From Acidocella sp. 20-57-95 (lineage in GTDB: Bacteria > Pseudomonadota > Alphaproteobacteria > Acetobacterales > Acetobacteraceae): a DNA stretch of 64,000 nt. The notes beneath the pieces were generated by a model. It saw only the letters and a list, made by a program, of their open reading frames with translations, was not told the origin of the DNA and did not search any database. Location: the NCBI GenBank assembly GCA_002255575.1, contig NCAT01000012.1:20567-84566 (forward strand), given 5' to 3'. A program made the position numbers and the translations under genes. Below, in pieces: positions 16,634-26,497 of the stretch (within the stretch, counting starts at the first letter, position 1; each line of letters begins with the position of its first letter).

Positions 16634-17598
16634 ATGCGACGCCTGGGCGTATCCGTCCCGATATTTCTGCCGAAGCATCGGTGAAGCCTCCCAAGAAAAC
16701 CCAGATTATTGCCATTTATGGCAAAGGTGGTATCGGCAAAAGTTTCACGCTGGCCAACCTTTCATACATGATGGCCGAGCAGGGTAAGCGTGTACTGCTG
16801 ATTGGCTGCGATCCAAAATCTGACACCACATCCTTGCTATTTGGCGGGCGGTCTTGCCCAACCATCATTGAAACATCCTCCAAGAAAAAAGCTGCCGGTG
16901 AAGCGGTGGTGATTGGTGATGTGTGCTTCAAGCGCGATGGTGTGTTTGCCATGGAGCTTGGTGGCCCGGAAGTTGGCCGTGGTTGCGGCGGGCGTGGAAT
17001 CATTCACGGGTTCGAGCTGCTGGATAAATTAGGCTTCCAGGATTGGGATTTTGACTATGTGCTGCTGGACTTTTTAGGTGACGTGGTGTGCGGCGGTTTC
17101 GGCTTGCCGATCGCGCGTGACCTTTGCCAGAAAGTGATCGTGGTCGCCTCGAATGATCTGCAATCTCTCTATGTCGCTAATAATGTCTGCTCAGCGGTAG
17201 ATTATTTCCGCAACCTGGGTGGCAATGTTGGGGTTGCCGGCATGGTGATCAATAAAGATGACGGAACCGGCGAAGCGCAGGCATTTTGCGACTCGGTCGG
17301 AATTCCCATTCTGGCCGCGATTCCAGCGGATGATGATATTCGCCGCAAGAGCGCCAATTACGAAATTATCGGCACGTCGCAGAGCCAATGGGGCGCCTTA
17401 TTTCAGGAGCTTGGCTTAGCCGTCGCCGAAGCACCCCCGGTGCGCCCGACGCCACTGACGCAAGAAGGGCTGCTGGGTCTTTTCAAAGGTGATGCGGTGG
17501 GCCGCGATGTGGTGCTGGACCCTGCAACGTTCGCTGATATGTGTGGGGTTGACCATGTTGAGATCCCGTCACTCGAAGTTGTGTATGAGGGATCATAG
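16630..17598 (+). CDS. bchX: Chlorophyllide a reductase iron protein BchX
   Basis: NifH-like ATPase that feeds electrons to the BchYZ component of chlorophyllide a oxidoreductase, which reduces ring B. 322 residues. The P-loop YGKGGIGKS, switch region CDPKSDTT and the bridging [4Fe-4S] cysteines in RGCGGRG and VVCGGFG are present. ATG 16630 overlaps the bchC stop and has GGAG upstream; an earlier in-frame ATG (16618) lies within bchC. The N terminus is about 30 residues longer than NifH, as usual for BchX. Confidence 0.95.
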   Translation: MNATPGRIRPDISAEASVKPPKKTQIIAIYGKGGIGKSFTLANLSYMMAEQGKRVLLIGCDPKSDTTSLLFGGRSCPTIIETSSKKKAAGEAVVIGDVCFKRDGVFAMELGGPEVGRGCGGRGIIHGFELLDKLGFQDWDFDYVLLDFLGDVVCGGFGLPIARDLCQKVIVVASNDLQSLYVANNVCSAVDYFRNLGGNVGVAGMVINKDDGTGEAQAFCDSVGIPILAAIPADDDIRRKSANYEIIGTSQSQWGALFQELGLAVAEAPPVRPTPLTQEGLLGLFKGDAVGRDVVLDPATFADMCGVDHVEIPSLEVVYEGS

Positions 17599-17601
17599 AC
17601 C

Positions 17602-19008
17602 ATGGATGGTGCGGTTCTCCCACCGGTAAAACTGGCTGAAGCGTCCTGTCATGGCGGTAAAGATACCATGAAGGCGGCAGCGCGCGCGGCGGGTAAATCC
17701 GAGATGCTCGACAAGCTCGCCATGGATTATCCGCAAGGTCCGCACGACCAACCACAATCAATGTGCCCAGCCTTTGGTAGCTTGCGGGTTGGTTTGCGCA
17801 TGCGCCGGGTGGCGACGATTCTTTCAGGCTCGGCCTGCTGTGTTTACGGGCTGACCTTCACCTCACATTTCTACGGGGCACGCCGCAGCGTTGGCTATGT
17901 GCCATTCGATTCTGAGACTTTGGTTACCGGACAATTATTTGAAGACATCCGCAAAGCGGTGCGGGAGACAGCACGGCCGGATGATTATGATGCGGTGGTC
18001 ATCATTAATCTCTGCGTCCCAACAGCCTCTGGTGTGCCGTTGGATTTGTTGCCCAAAGAGATTGATGGGGTGCGGATCATCGGCATTGATGTGCCCGGCT
18101 TTGGCGTGCCAACCCATGCGGAAGCAAAAGATGTGCTCGCCGGTGCCATGCTGAAATATGCGCGCGGTGAAGCGGAACGGGGTGCGGTGGCAAGGCCACG
18201 CGGGCCGGTCGCCGAAGGTAAGCGCGTCTCGCTAATCGGTGAGTTATTTCCGGCTGACCCACCAGGCATCGCAGCGATGCTGGCGCCGATGGGCCTCTCA
18301 TTAGCGCCCGGCATGCCGGCGCGTGAATGGCGTGATTTATATGGTGCGCTAGACTGCACTGTGGCAGCCGCTGTGCACCCGTTTTATACGGCCACGATTC
18401 GTGAGTTTGCTGCTGCGGGCAGGCCCGTGATTGGCTCAGCGCCGGTTGGTTTAGAAGGTACCGCTGACTGGCTGGAAGCCATCGGCCATGCGGCGCAGGT
18501 TGGTCCGGCCGCCATTGATCTCGCGAAAGCAAAAATACTGCCAGCCATTCAAGGCATACTGGCAGGCAACCGTGTGAATGCAAGGTTGGTGATTTCTGGC
18601 TATGAGGGATCTGAGCTTTTGGTGGCGCGGCTGCTCGTCGAAGCCGGTGCAACAATCCCCTATGTCGGCACGGCTTTGCCACGGACGGAATGGAGCAACG
18701 CGGACCGCGAATGGCTGGAAGCGCGCGGAACCCACGTACAATTCCGCGCCTCGCTGGAACAAGATGTTGGGGCCACGCGGGATGTGAAGCCAGACCTTGC
18801 GGTTGGCACAACGCCGTTGGTGCAGGCGGCGAAGGAACAAGGCATTCCGGCAGTATATTTCACCAACATGGTCTCAGCTCGGCCGTTATTTGGCGTGGCA
18901 GGTGTTGGTTCGGTTGTCTCAATCGTTGCCGCACAGACCGCGGGGCGTGAACGTTTCTCCCGCATGATCGACTTCTTCGCACCGGTACAGGAGGCTGCGA
19001 CATGTTAG
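17602..19008 (+). CDS. bchY: Chlorophyllide a reductase subunit BchY
   Basis: NifD-like catalytic subunit of chlorophyllide a oxidoreductase, binding a [4Fe-4S] cluster with BchZ. 468 residues. Cluster cysteines are in [18 protein letters not shown] and NLCVP. Three bases separate it from bchX and its last codons overlap the bchZ start, so bchXYZ form one translation unit. Confidence 0.94.
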   Translation: MDGAVLPPVKLAEASCHGGKDTMKAAARAAGKSEMLDKLAMDYPQGPHDQPQSMCPAFGSLRVGLRMRRVATILSGSACCVYGLTFTSHFYGARRSVGYVPFDSETLVTGQLFEDIRKAVRETARPDDYDAVVIINLCVPTASGVPLDLLPKEIDGVRIIGIDVPGFGVPTHAEAKDVLAGAMLKYARGEAERGAVARPRGPVAEGKRVSLIGELFPADPPGIAAMLAPMGLSLAPGMPAREWRDLYGALDCTVAAAVHPFYTATIREFAAAGRPVIGSAPVGLEGTADWLEAIGHAAQVGPAAIDLAKAKILPAIQGILAGNRVNARLVISGYEGSELLVARLLVEAGATIPYVGTALPRTEWSNADREWLEARGTHVQFRASLEQDVGATRDVKPDLAVGTTPLVQAAKEQGIPAVYFTNMVSARPLFGVAGVGSVVSIVAAQTAGRERFSRMIDFFAPVQEAATC

Positions 19009-20441
19009 TGCAAGACCACGATCGTGCTGGCGGCTATTGGGGTGCTGTCTATACATTCACCGCTGTCAAAGGCTTGCGGGTTGTCATCGATGGTCCTGTG
19101 GGTTGTGAAAATCTTCCCGTCACCGCCGTGTTGCATTATACTGATGGACTGCCGCCACATGAATTGCCGATCGTGGTTACGGGCTTGTCTGAGGATAATC
19201 TTTCAAGTTCAGGTACCGAAGGCCCCATGCGCCGCGCCGCTTTGATGGGGGATCAAAAAACCCCCGCCGTGGTTGTCACAGGTAGTATCGCTGAGATGAT
19301 CGGTGGTGGTGTGACACCGGAGGGGTCAAACCTACGTCGCTTCATTCCCCGCACCATCGATGAAGACCAGTGGCAATGTGCCGAGCGCGCGATGGTCTGG
19401 CTATGGAATGAATTCGGTAACAGCAAAACAAAGCGCAAACCACTTCCTGCAAATAGTAAGCCACGCGTAAATATTATCGGCCCTATCTATGGCACCTTTA
19501 ACATGCCGTCGGACCTTGCCGAGATCAAACGCATTGTTGAAGGGATTGGCTGCGACGTGAATGCCGTGTTCCCGCTCGGTACACATCTTAACGAAATACC
19601 TAAACTGGCGGATGCTGACGTGAATATCTGCATGTATCGTGAATTTGGCAAAAAACTCTGTGAAGAACTTGGAAAACCATATCTCTATGCGCCGATCGGC
19701 ATGTATGCCACCACCAATTTCCTGCATAAGCTCGCGGAGCTAACCGGGGTTGATGCCGAACCCTTCATCGCCCGCGAAAAAACTGAAACGATTAAGCCGA
19801 TTTGGGATTTATGGCGCAGTGTCACGCAAGATTTTTTTGCGACCGCGTCGTTTGCCGTCGTCGCAACTGAGACCTATACGCGCGGCCTAAAGCGTATGCT
19901 GGAAGATGATTTCGGCATCCCGTGTAGCTTCTCATTCGCACGCAAGCCTGGCGTAAAACCAGATAACGACGCCGTGCGCGCCGCGCTGAAAACCAAGCCA
20001 CCACTGGTACTGTTTGGATCATTTAACGAGCGTATGTACGCAGCCGAACTTGGTGGCCGGTGCATGTACATTCCGGCCTCTTTCCCAGGCGCCATCATAC
20101 GCCGCGCCACCGGCACGCCTTTTATGGGCTATGCTGGCGTTACCTATGTTGTGCAAGAATATTGCAACGCCTTATTTGATGCGCTGTTCAATATTCTGCC
20201 GCTCGCGACAGATCTTGATAAAATCGAAGCAACCCATGCCAAGCCAGCAGCACCCTATGACTGGGATGAGGGTGCGCTGCAGCTACTAGAAGATCATCTC
20301 GATACCGAACCCTATTTGATTCGTATCTCTGCTGCGAAGCGCCTGCGTGACCGGGCAGAGCGAGAAGCCCAGTCACTTGGGGATATTATTGTCACGGCGA
20401 CACATGTCGCCACCGCTATTTCAACAAGGCAGTTGGCATGA
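19002..20441 (+). CDS. bchZ: Chlorophyllide a reductase subunit BchZ
   Basis: NifK-like partner of BchY. 479 residues, with GPVGCENLP near the N terminus carrying the cluster-region cysteine and a C-terminal helical segment ([19 protein letters not shown]) typical of the light-independent reductase family. The gene is the last bch gene before the puf operon; promoters inside bchZ are known to help drive puf in other purple bacteria, which may apply here because no pufQ lies between. Confidence 0.94.
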   Translation: MLVQDHDRAGGYWGAVYTFTAVKGLRVVIDGPVGCENLPVTAVLHYTDGLPPHELPIVVTGLSEDNLSSSGTEGPMRRAALMGDQKTPAVVVTGSIAEMIGGGVTPEGSNLRRFIPRTIDEDQWQCAERAMVWLWNEFGNSKTKRKPLPANSKPRVNIIGPIYGTFNMPSDLAEIKRIVEGIGCDVNAVFPLGTHLNEIPKLADADVNICMYREFGKKLCEELGKPYLYAPIGMYATTNFLHKLAELTGVDAEPFIAREKTETIKPIWDLWRSVTQDFFATASFAVVATETYTRGLKRMLEDDFGIPCSFSFARKPGVKPDNDAVRAALKTKPPLVLFGSFNERMYAAELGGRCMYIPASFPGAIIRRATGTPFMGYAGVTYVVQEYCNALFDALFNILPLATDLDKIEATHAKPAAPYDWDEGALQLLEDHLDTEPYLIRISAAKRLRDRAEREAQSLGDIIVTATHVATAISTRQLA

Positions 20442-20561
20442 TGCCCGGCCTTTCCGCCATCAGTCTGCGCCAATTTCGGCCTGGCTGTTCCCTCGCGCGG
20501 GGTGCGCGCGATCCTGGAAATATGTCGCAAGGGATATTTTCGAAAAAAAGGATAATTTTAT

Positions 20562-20801
20562 ATGTCTAGTTCCGTTCCACCACGGGAAGGCTCGCTCAGC
20601 GGCCTGACCGAAACGGAAGCGAAGGAGTTCCACAAGATTTTTGTGGCCAGCTTCATTGCTTTCACGTTGATCGCGATCGTGGCACATTTTCTGGTTTGGT
20701 CATGGCGGCCCTGGATCCCAGGCCCTAATGGCTACTCCATGTTAATGGACCCTGGTCACGCTAAAGCCGTGCTTGGTCTCACCACCAGCATGTTTTCTTA
20801 A
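20562..20801 (+). CDS. pufB: Light-harvesting 1 beta subunit PufB
   Basis: Core-antenna beta polypeptide that binds bacteriochlorophyll through the membrane histidine in AHFLVW. The N-terminal [13 protein letters not shown] and the interface motif [10 protein letters not shown] are typical. At 79 residues it is longer than most beta chains, with about 20 extra residues after the WRPW motif. A weak AAGGAT site precedes the ATG. It is the first puf gene, 120 bases after bchZ; no pufQ was found. Confidence 0.93.
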   Translation: MSSSVPPREGSLSGLTETEAKEFHKIFVASFIAFTLIAIVAHFLVWSWRPWIPGPNGYSMLMDPGHAKAVLGLTTSMFS

Positions 20802-20812
20802 GGGAGGCCAGT

Positions 20813-20995
20813 ATGTATCGTATATGGCTGCTTTTCGACCCCCGGCGCGCTCTGGTCGCGTTGTTCGCTTTCCTGTTTACGCTCGCGTTGCTGATTCATT
20901 TTATTTTGCTCAGCACCCCGCGCTTCGACTGGATTGGCGGCGGCGCAGCGGTTTCACCGCCTGCCCAGGCTTCGTCATTACCAGCGTCCAAGTGA
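20813..20995 (+). CDS. pufA: Light-harvesting 1 alpha subunit PufA
   Basis: Core-antenna alpha polypeptide, 60 residues, with the single transmembrane helix and ligand histidine in [10 protein letters not shown] and the N-terminal [12 protein letters not shown] typical of LH1 alpha. A strong AGGGAGG site precedes ATG 20813. It follows pufB by 11 bases and is followed by a stem-loop that separates antenna from reaction-centre genes. Confidence 0.94.
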   Translation: MYRIWLLFDPRRALVALFAFLFTLALLIHFILLSTPRFDWIGGGAAVSPPAQASSLPASK

Positions 20996-21002
20996 CTTAC
21001 CA

Positions 21003-21036
21003 GGAGGTTGTCGGGCGTCTCGCTTTGGCAACCTCC
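21003..21036 (+). other. pufA-pufL intercistronic stem-loop
   Basis: GGAGGTTG (21003-21010) pairs perfectly with CAACCTCC (21029-21036), with a few further wobble and Watson-Crick pairs inside. It lies between antenna and reaction-centre genes, the position of the stabilising hairpins of Rhodobacter puf mRNA, which keep the pufBA segment longer-lived and so raise the antenna to reaction-centre ratio. No T run follows, so it is not a simple terminator. Confidence 0.6.
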
Positions 21037-21082
21037 GTATTTCAGGTTTTACCGGCTCAATCGGCAAAGAGGGAATAATCTA

Positions 21083-21916
21083 ATGGCCATGTTGACCTTC
21101 GAGAAAAAATACCGTGTTCCAGGTGGCACGCTGTTAGGAGGCGACCTGTTTGATTATTGGGTTGGCCCGTTTTACGTTGGGTTTTTTGGTGTTACCGCAG
21201 CGTTCTTTTCAATTCTGGGAACAGCCTTAATTATTTATGGCGCCTCGCAGGGCCATACCTGGAATGTCTGGCAAATTAATATTACGCCCCCTGATATTTC
21301 ATACGGGCTTGGCTTTGCGCCCATTGCCAAAGGAGGGCTTTGGCAGATTATCACAGTTTGCGCGCTGGGCGCCTTTGTCTCCTGGGCGCTGCGGGAAGTA
21401 GAAATTTCCCGCAAATTGGGCATCGGCCTGCACGTGCCATTTGCTTTTAGTTTTGCAATATTTGCTTATGTCAGCCTGGAAGTGATCCGCCCTATTCTAA
21501 TGGGTGCCTGGGGTGTCGGCTTCCCTTACGGGATTATGAGCCATCTGGATTGGGTCTCAAACACTGGCTATCAATATCTCAATTTCGAATATAACCCGGC
21601 GCATATGCTGGGTGTGACATTATTTTTCACCACAACATTTGCTCTAGCACTGCATGGGTCGTTGGTGCTCTCAGCCCTCAATCCCGCCAAGGGTGAAGAG
21701 GTGAAGTCAGCTGAGTATGAGGATACGTTCTTTCGCGACTTCATTGGTTACTCCATCGGCACGCTGGGTATCCACCGGTTAGGATTATTCCTGGCCCTGG
21801 CAGCTGTATTCTTCAGCGGTGTTTGTATCATCCTCAGCGGCCCATTCTGGACCGCTGGCTGGCCGGAATGGTGGAGCTGGTGGCTGAATATGCCAATCTG
21901 GTCCGCAGGACATTAA
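21083..21916 (+). CDS. pufL: Reaction centre L subunit PufL, with Glu at L168
   Basis: Five-helix L subunit of the type II photosynthetic reaction centre. 277 residues counting Met; numbered without Met it aligns with R. sphaeroides without gaps to residue 174. Ligand histidines L153 (SHLDW) and L173 (NPAHM) and Glu L104 (REVE) are kept. Residue L168, His in nearly all purple bacteria and hydrogen-bonded to the special pair, is Glu (NFEYNPAHM, codon GAA at 21587-21589). Glu at this place is known from Acidiphilium, whose reaction centre uses Zn-bacteriochlorophyll a. I chose ATG 21083, which gives the family N terminus; GAGGGA lies upstream. Confidence 0.96.
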   Translation: MAMLTFEKKYRVPGGTLLGGDLFDYWVGPFYVGFFGVTAAFFSILGTALIIYGASQGHTWNVWQINITPPDISYGLGFAPIAKGGLWQIITVCALGAFVSWALREVEISRKLGIGLHVPFAFSFAIFAYVSLEVIRPILMGAWGVGFPYGIMSHLDWVSNTGYQYLNFEYNPAHMLGVTLFFTTTFALALHGSLVLSALNPAKGEEVKSAEYEDTFFRDFIGYSIGTLGIHRLGLFLALAAVFFSGVCIILSGPFWTAGWPEWWSWWLNMPIWSAGH

Positions 21917-21966
21917 TGTAACATGTTTAAACTTCAGCTTCGCCAACGGGAGGAGAAGCCCTTCAA

Positions 21967-22944
21967 ATGACCGAATATCAAAACATCTTTACACGCGTTC
22001 AAATTCGCGGCCCGCTTCACGCCGGGGTGCCGGTAACCGGCAGTGTGTTTCAACGAGAAGGCAAACCTTTCTTCAGCTACCTGATGGGGATTATTGGGAA
22101 TGCGCAGGTGGGCCCGCTCTATCTCGGCTCTCTCGGTGTTGCATCCTTAATATGCGGCTTTATCGCCATCGAGGTGATTGGGCTGAATATGTGGGCCTCT
22201 GTCGGGTGGAATCCGGTATTGTTCCTGCGCGATTTACCGTGGCTGGCGCTAGAGCCGCCGGCACCAGCTTACGGGCTTCACATTCCGCCACTCAATCAAG
22301 GTGGCTGGTGGCTGGTGGCTGGTTTCTTCCTGACGGCCGCGATGATTTTATGGTTCTTCCGGGTTTATCGCCGTGCCCGCCAGCTTGGGCTTGGCACCCA
22401 TACGGCCTGGGCATGGGCGTCCGCAATCTGGCTTTACCTGGTCCTCGGCTTTATCCGCCCAATCCTTATGGGAAGCTGGGGTGAGGCCCCACCATTTGGT
22501 ATTTTCCCACATCTGGACTGGACCGTCGCGTTTTCCTTGCGCTACGGGAACCTATATTACGATCCGTTCCATATGCTCTCGATTGTCTTCCTGTATGGCT
22601 CGGTTCTGTTGTTTGCGATGCATGCGGCCACCATTCTGGCGGTCAGCCGGTTTGGCGGAGACAAGGAAGTTGAACAATCGGTTGATCGTGGCACGGCATC
22701 AGAACGCGCGGCTTTGTTCTGGCGCTGGACGATGGGTTTCAACGCAACCATGGAATCCATCCATCGTTGGGCGTGGTGGTTCGCTGTGCTCACACCACTC
22801 ACCGGCGGCATCGGTATTCTGCTCACCGGCACCGTGACCGACAATTGGTTCCTATGGGCGGTGAAACATGGCGTGGCACCGCATTATGCGCCAATCTACA
22901 GCCCCGCCATCGATCCTGCTGCCGTTCAGGGAGTTAAGCCATGA
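21967..22944 (+). CDS. pufM: Reaction centre M subunit PufM
   Basis: M subunit of the reaction centre, partner of PufL. 325 residues, five helices. The special-pair ligand histidine is in [13 protein letters not shown], which also has the conserved Tyr (M210 type), and the iron/quinone region [19 protein letters not shown] is intact. A GGGAGGAG site precedes the ATG. Unusually, a 50-base gap separates it from pufL, where many relatives overlap. It couples to pufC by ATGA. Confidence 0.95.
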   Translation: MTEYQNIFTRVQIRGPLHAGVPVTGSVFQREGKPFFSYLMGIIGNAQVGPLYLGSLGVASLICGFIAIEVIGLNMWASVGWNPVLFLRDLPWLALEPPAPAYGLHIPPLNQGGWWLVAGFFLTAAMILWFFRVYRRARQLGLGTHTAWAWASAIWLYLVLGFIRPILMGSWGEAPPFGIFPHLDWTVAFSLRYGNLYYDPFHMLSIVFLYGSVLLFAMHAATILAVSRFGGDKEVEQSVDRGTASERAALFWRWTMGFNATMESIHRWAWWFAVLTPLTGGIGILLTGTVTDNWFLWAVKHGVAPHYAPIYSPAIDPAAVQGVKP

Positions 22945-24014
22945 GAACCGCTCTTTCAGGTGTCGCTCTATTAGGGGCGTTTGCCGTCTCGCTTGTCGCG
23001 GTGCTCACGTTCTCTCACCCACCGGTCGAGATGGTGGCAACAGGTAACCCCGGTACCGGCATGCAGTTGAACTATGTGCCAGCCCAAGTTGCACAGGCCC
23101 TTGCCATTAACCAGCCGCCACCAGCCCTGCCTTTGATCGATGCTGGGCCACCGGCGAAAACTGTTTATAAAAATGTGCAAGTCTTAGGCAATGTCAGCAC
23201 CGGGGCGTTCACACGCCTGATGGTTTCCATGTCGAACTGGGTCGCGCCGCAACAAGGGTGCAACTACTGTCACGTCGCCGGGAATTTTGCTGACGATTCA
23301 AAATACACCAAAGTCATTGCGCGGCGAATGTTGCAAATGACAATTGCTGTGAACACAACATATGCCAATCATGTCGGCAGCGTTGGCGTCACATGCTATA
23401 CATGTCACCGCGGCGCGCCCATGCCAACGCAGATCTGGTTCACGGGTGTTACGCCCGGCTCTGGTACGGGCTTGGTTGAAACCAATATGGGCAAAAACCT
23501 GCCGGCAGCCGCGATCAATAATTCGTCCTTGCCCTCAGACCCCTTCACGCCGTTCCTGCTGAACAATGAGCAGATCCGTGACCAAGGAACCACAGCGCTG
23601 CCTTCGGGCAATCGGCAGTCTATTAAACAGACTGATTGGACCTACGCCCTGATGATGCATTACTCCCAGGCTCTGGGTGTCAACTGCGCCTTCTGTCATA
23701 ATAGCCAGGCATTCAGTGATTGGAGCGAGAGTACCCCCCAACGTGTAACCGCTTTCTATGCTGAAGCCATGTTGCGTGACCTCAACCGCAATTACATGGT
23801 GCCATTAACCGCCACATTCCCGGTTAGCCAGCGCGGCCCAACGGGTGATGTTGCGAAAATTAATTGCGCCACGTGCCATCAGGGCGTTTATAAACCGCTA
23901 TTCGGTGCAGCAATGGCAGCGAAGTTCCCTCCGCTCCTCGGGGTGGGGGCCACGGCAGCCGCGGCTACAGCACCAATGCCGGCTTCTGATACAACGAATG
24001 CGACGAAGAACTAA
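22941..24014 (+). CDS. pufC: Reaction-centre tetraheme cytochrome c PufC
   Basis: Periplasmic electron donor to the oxidised special pair. 357 residues with four CXXCH heme sites (CNYCH, CYTCH, CAFCH, CATCH) and the upstream Met-containing helices that supply axial ligands (for example [24 protein letters not shown]). The N terminus has a hydrophobic segment but no lipobox cysteine, so the protein is probably held by an uncleaved N-terminal helix instead of a lipid as in Blastochloris. The C-terminal tail is rich in Ala/Pro/Thr. Last gene of puf. Confidence 0.95.
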   Translation: MRTALSGVALLGAFAVSLVAVLTFSHPPVEMVATGNPGTGMQLNYVPAQVAQALAINQPPPALPLIDAGPPAKTVYKNVQVLGNVSTGAFTRLMVSMSNWVAPQQGCNYCHVAGNFADDSKYTKVIARRMLQMTIAVNTTYANHVGSVGVTCYTCHRGAPMPTQIWFTGVTPGSGTGLVETNMGKNLPAAAINNSSLPSDPFTPFLLNNEQIRDQGTTALPSGNRQSIKQTDWTYALMMHYSQALGVNCAFCHNSQAFSDWSESTPQRVTAFYAEAMLRDLNRNYMVPLTATFPVSQRGPTGDVAKINCATCHQGVYKPLFGAAMAAKFPPLLGVGATAAAATAPMPASDTTNATKN

Positions 24015-24192
24015 AGCCTGTTGATCAATCGTTTCAGAGGCGCTTGCTAAAAGGTTCAGCCCGGACGCGCGTTGCGTTTACCATAACAAAAACGCTGCCT
24101 TCTGTGCGTTCGGGTGGAGGCGATATTTTGGCCAATATGCGTTTAAACAATATGCGTGATACATTAGCCGGATTGGGGAAAAGAATCAGGAT

Positions 24193-24522
24193 ATGGCGAG
24201 CCTTGTAACATCCGGATATATTGTGGTCCCGATCTTAATGTTAACAACATTGGAAGGCTTGGGGCTGGGGTTGTTATGGCGCCTGCAACGCCGAGGGGTA
24301 GCCTGGGATATGGTTTTGCCAAATCTGCTGGCGGGGGACTTTATACTCATCGCTTGGCTGACCAATGCAACCCACCAACCCTGGCCTGTCACGGCGGTCT
24401 CGCTGTTATTGTCGTTCCTATGTCACGGTGTTGATATGTCGCGTCGGCTTGTAAAGTCTGCGGCACGGGCAAATGAGCAAACCGTGATGGTGGATCGCGA
24501 CCACGCCATCATCTCTATATAG
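24193..24522 (+). CDS. Unknown small membrane protein after puf
   Basis: 109 residues with about three hydrophobic segments (VTSGYIVVPILMLTTLEGLG, LLAGDFILIAWL, PWPVTAVSLLLSFLCHGV) and a basic then polar C terminus. I do not recognise the family. It lies 178 bases after pufC, with no obvious terminator between, so read-through from puf is possible. The preceding gap holds no feature I can name. Confidence 0.5.
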   Translation: MASLVTSGYIVVPILMLTTLEGLGLGLLWRLQRRGVAWDMVLPNLLAGDFILIAWLTNATHQPWPVTAVSLLLSFLCHGVDMSRRLVKSAARANEQTVMVDRDHAIISI

Positions 24523-24569
24523 GCCCCGCTACCGACGCTTTGGTCTAACAATACGGCGACCTGATAAAA

Positions 24570-24731
24570 GTGAATTTTCACAGCGAACAGGCAGGAAAAA
24601 CGTTGCGCCAGGCCGCGCCTGAGTGGTTCCCCGGCGTGACCGCGCCATCGATCTCGTTAGACGCCCGCATGATGATGGCGCTGTGCCGCTGCCCATCCCA
24701 ACGCGCACCATTCACCGAGAGCCTACATTGA
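24570..24731 (+). pseudogene. Possible 53-codon gene remnant
   Basis: An open frame from GTG 24570 to TGA 24729, encoding a protein-like segment (APEWFPGVTAPSISLDARMM, then a cysteine-containing end). There is no ribosome site before it. The frame may be a degraded piece of a larger gene or chance; I could not assign it. The rest of 24523-24805 shows nothing else. Confidence 0.2.
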
Positions 24732-24805
24732 CGCCGCAAAGATTTGGCAGCCGAAGCAGGATGAAATGCGAAAGGACAACGCATTTTACTTGCTGAAGTC
24801 CCTTG

Positions 24806-25354
24806 TCAAACCCAATCCCATAAGGGCCGGATCGCCGCTGCGATCGCATTGGTGGGCTGAAGCGGATTGATAAGGTGAACCGGCGGGGGAGGAGAGATAT
24901 GATGCACCAGGGCGGGAGGTAACGAGAATGTTGGAGTTCCAGCATTCAGGTAAATGATTGGAGACTTTATTGTCCATTTCGCACGGATAAACCCAGAGAT
25001 ATAGGCATTTGCATCTGGGCAACCTGGTTGAGTTGTGGTCGGCGCCGTCGCGAACTCACGAAGACAAATCAAGATGTTATTAATCTTCGCGGGGCTCCAA
25101 TTCTGTACAGTTGTGGGCGGCCCGCTGAGGCCGAACTTGGGGATGTATTGGTCCTTGGAAATATAGCTAATAAAAGCTGCCGGCTGAACCCGGTAATATT
25201 CTTGTAGCGCTGAAGGAATCACGAGTACTTTATCCTGAGTTCCGCCGATCATTTGAATATCGTAGATGATTTGAGTCCTAACGCCAGTAAGCGCTCGGAT
25301 AGTGGATGATTTTCTTGTGTTGCTTTCTCCAACGATAATCCAGACGTTAACCAT
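24806..25354 (-). CDS. Orphan protein with aberrant P-loop
   Basis: 182 residues from ATG 25354, which has GAGGAG 8 bases upstream. The N terminus is a beta strand and loop like a P-loop NTPase (VWIIVGESNTRKSSTIRALT): Lys15 and Ser16 are in place, but the glycine normally before the lysine is Arg14. No clear Walker B is seen. The C-terminal third is proline-rich (HHISPPPPVHLINPLQP). Flanks are AT-richer than the surrounding genes and the gene stands alone between puf and the fds region, so it looks like an acquired accessory gene. Function unknown. Confidence 0.6.
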   Translation of the reverse strand: MVNVWIIVGESNTRKSSTIRALTGVRTQIIYDIQMIGGTQDKVLVIPSALQEYYRVQPAAFISYISKDQYIPKFGLSGPPTTVQNWSPAKINNILICLREFATAPTTTQPGCPDANAYISGFIRAKWTIKSPIIYLNAGTPTFSLPPALVHHISPPPPVHLINPLQPTNAIAAAIRPLWDWV

Positions 25355-25557
25355 GTCCGTTCTCCTCAAATGTTTCCTGAACCGTAAACTAAACTTCTAA
25401 ATCGTAACGATCAGAAAAATATACGTCAAGTTGTATAGTGGGTGTAAAAGGCCTGACCATTACGTCGGCCCGACTAAACTATGAATGCCTCCTCGGGTTG
25501 CGCTTTGGTCTATCCCCCGGCTTTTTAATCCTGCCGCACTCCTGCTACACTCCCAAA

Positions 25558-26454
25558 ATGCTCGGCAAACTCGAATATCTTATCGCCCTGGCGCGCGAGA
25601 AAAACTTTGGTCGCGCGGCGGAAGCGTGCGGCGTCACCCAGCCCAGCTTCTCTGCCGGCATCCGGGCGCTCGAAGACGCCATGGGCATGCCGCTGGTCAA
25701 TCGCTCGTCGCGCTTCCAGGGTTTCACCCCGGAAGGTGAGGCGATGCTCGAATGGGCCCGGCGCATCACCGGGGACGTGCATGCCATGCGCGAAGACGTC
25801 TCCCGCCTCAAACGCGGCCTCACCGGCGTGTTGCGCATCGGCGCGATACCGACCGCGCTCGCTGTGGTTGCTGAACTCACCACCCCCTACCGCGCCCAGC
25901 ACCCAAATGTGCGCTTCCAGATCTTCTCCTGCACCTCCTCGGAAGTGCTGGAACGGCTGAATAACCTCGAAATCGATGCCGGGCTGACCTACCTTGATAA
26001 CGAGCCGATCGGCAAAGCCCGAATCTTCACATTATATGAAGAACGCTACCGCCTACTCACCTCGTCCTCCGCCCCGCTTGGCGACCGTGAGAGTGTCAGT
26101 TGGGCTGAAGTGGGCAAAATCCCGCTCTGTTTGCTCACGGCAGACATGCAAAACCGCCGCATCATCGACCGGTTGCTGCGCGAAGCCGGGGTGAAGGCCG
26201 AGCCAACCTTGGAATCCAACTCCATCGTGGTCTTGGTCAGCCACGTACAAACCGGCCGCTGGGCCAGCGTGATGCCGGAAAAACTTGCCGAGATTTTTGG
26301 CCTCACCACCCGCCTACGCGCTATCCCCATCACCAACCCGCACGAAGTCCATAGCGTCGGGCTTGTCGTGCCAGACCGCGCCCCGCTCTCCCCCCTCACC
26401 GAAGCGCTGATCGTGCAGGCTATGCGCCTAAAACCATTAAGCCCGACTACATGA
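25558..26454 (+). CDS. LysR-type regulator of the formate dehydrogenase operon
   Basis: LysR-family activator, 298 residues: winged HTH at the N terminus (YLIALAREKNFGRAAEACGV, then TQPSFSAGIRALED) and a periplasmic-binding-type effector domain from about 90 on. It lies directly upstream of fdsG in the same direction, as in other fds clusters where such a regulator responds to formate; that assignment is by position. I chose ATG 25558 because it gives the exact LysR N terminus. Confidence 0.85.
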   Translation: MLGKLEYLIALAREKNFGRAAEACGVTQPSFSAGIRALEDAMGMPLVNRSSRFQGFTPEGEAMLEWARRITGDVHAMREDVSRLKRGLTGVLRIGAIPTALAVVAELTTPYRAQHPNVRFQIFSCTSSEVLERLNNLEIDAGLTYLDNEPIGKARIFTLYEERYRLLTSSSAPLGDRESVSWAEVGKIPLCLLTADMQNRRIIDRLLREAGVKAEPTLESNSIVVLVSHVQTGRWASVMPEKLAEIFGLTTRLRAIPITNPHEVHSVGLVVPDRAPLSPLTEALIVQAMRLKPLSPTT

Positions 26455-26497
26455 ATTTTCGCTAAAATCAGTTAAACAAGCGAATGGAGCATATTTT

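Noticed and set aside
20442..20561. Search for pufQ between bchZ and pufB
   Set aside because: The gap is only 120 bases and holds no suitable frame.
24015..24192. Search for pufX or a terminator after pufC
   Set aside because: No PufX-like frame and no stem followed by a T run was found.
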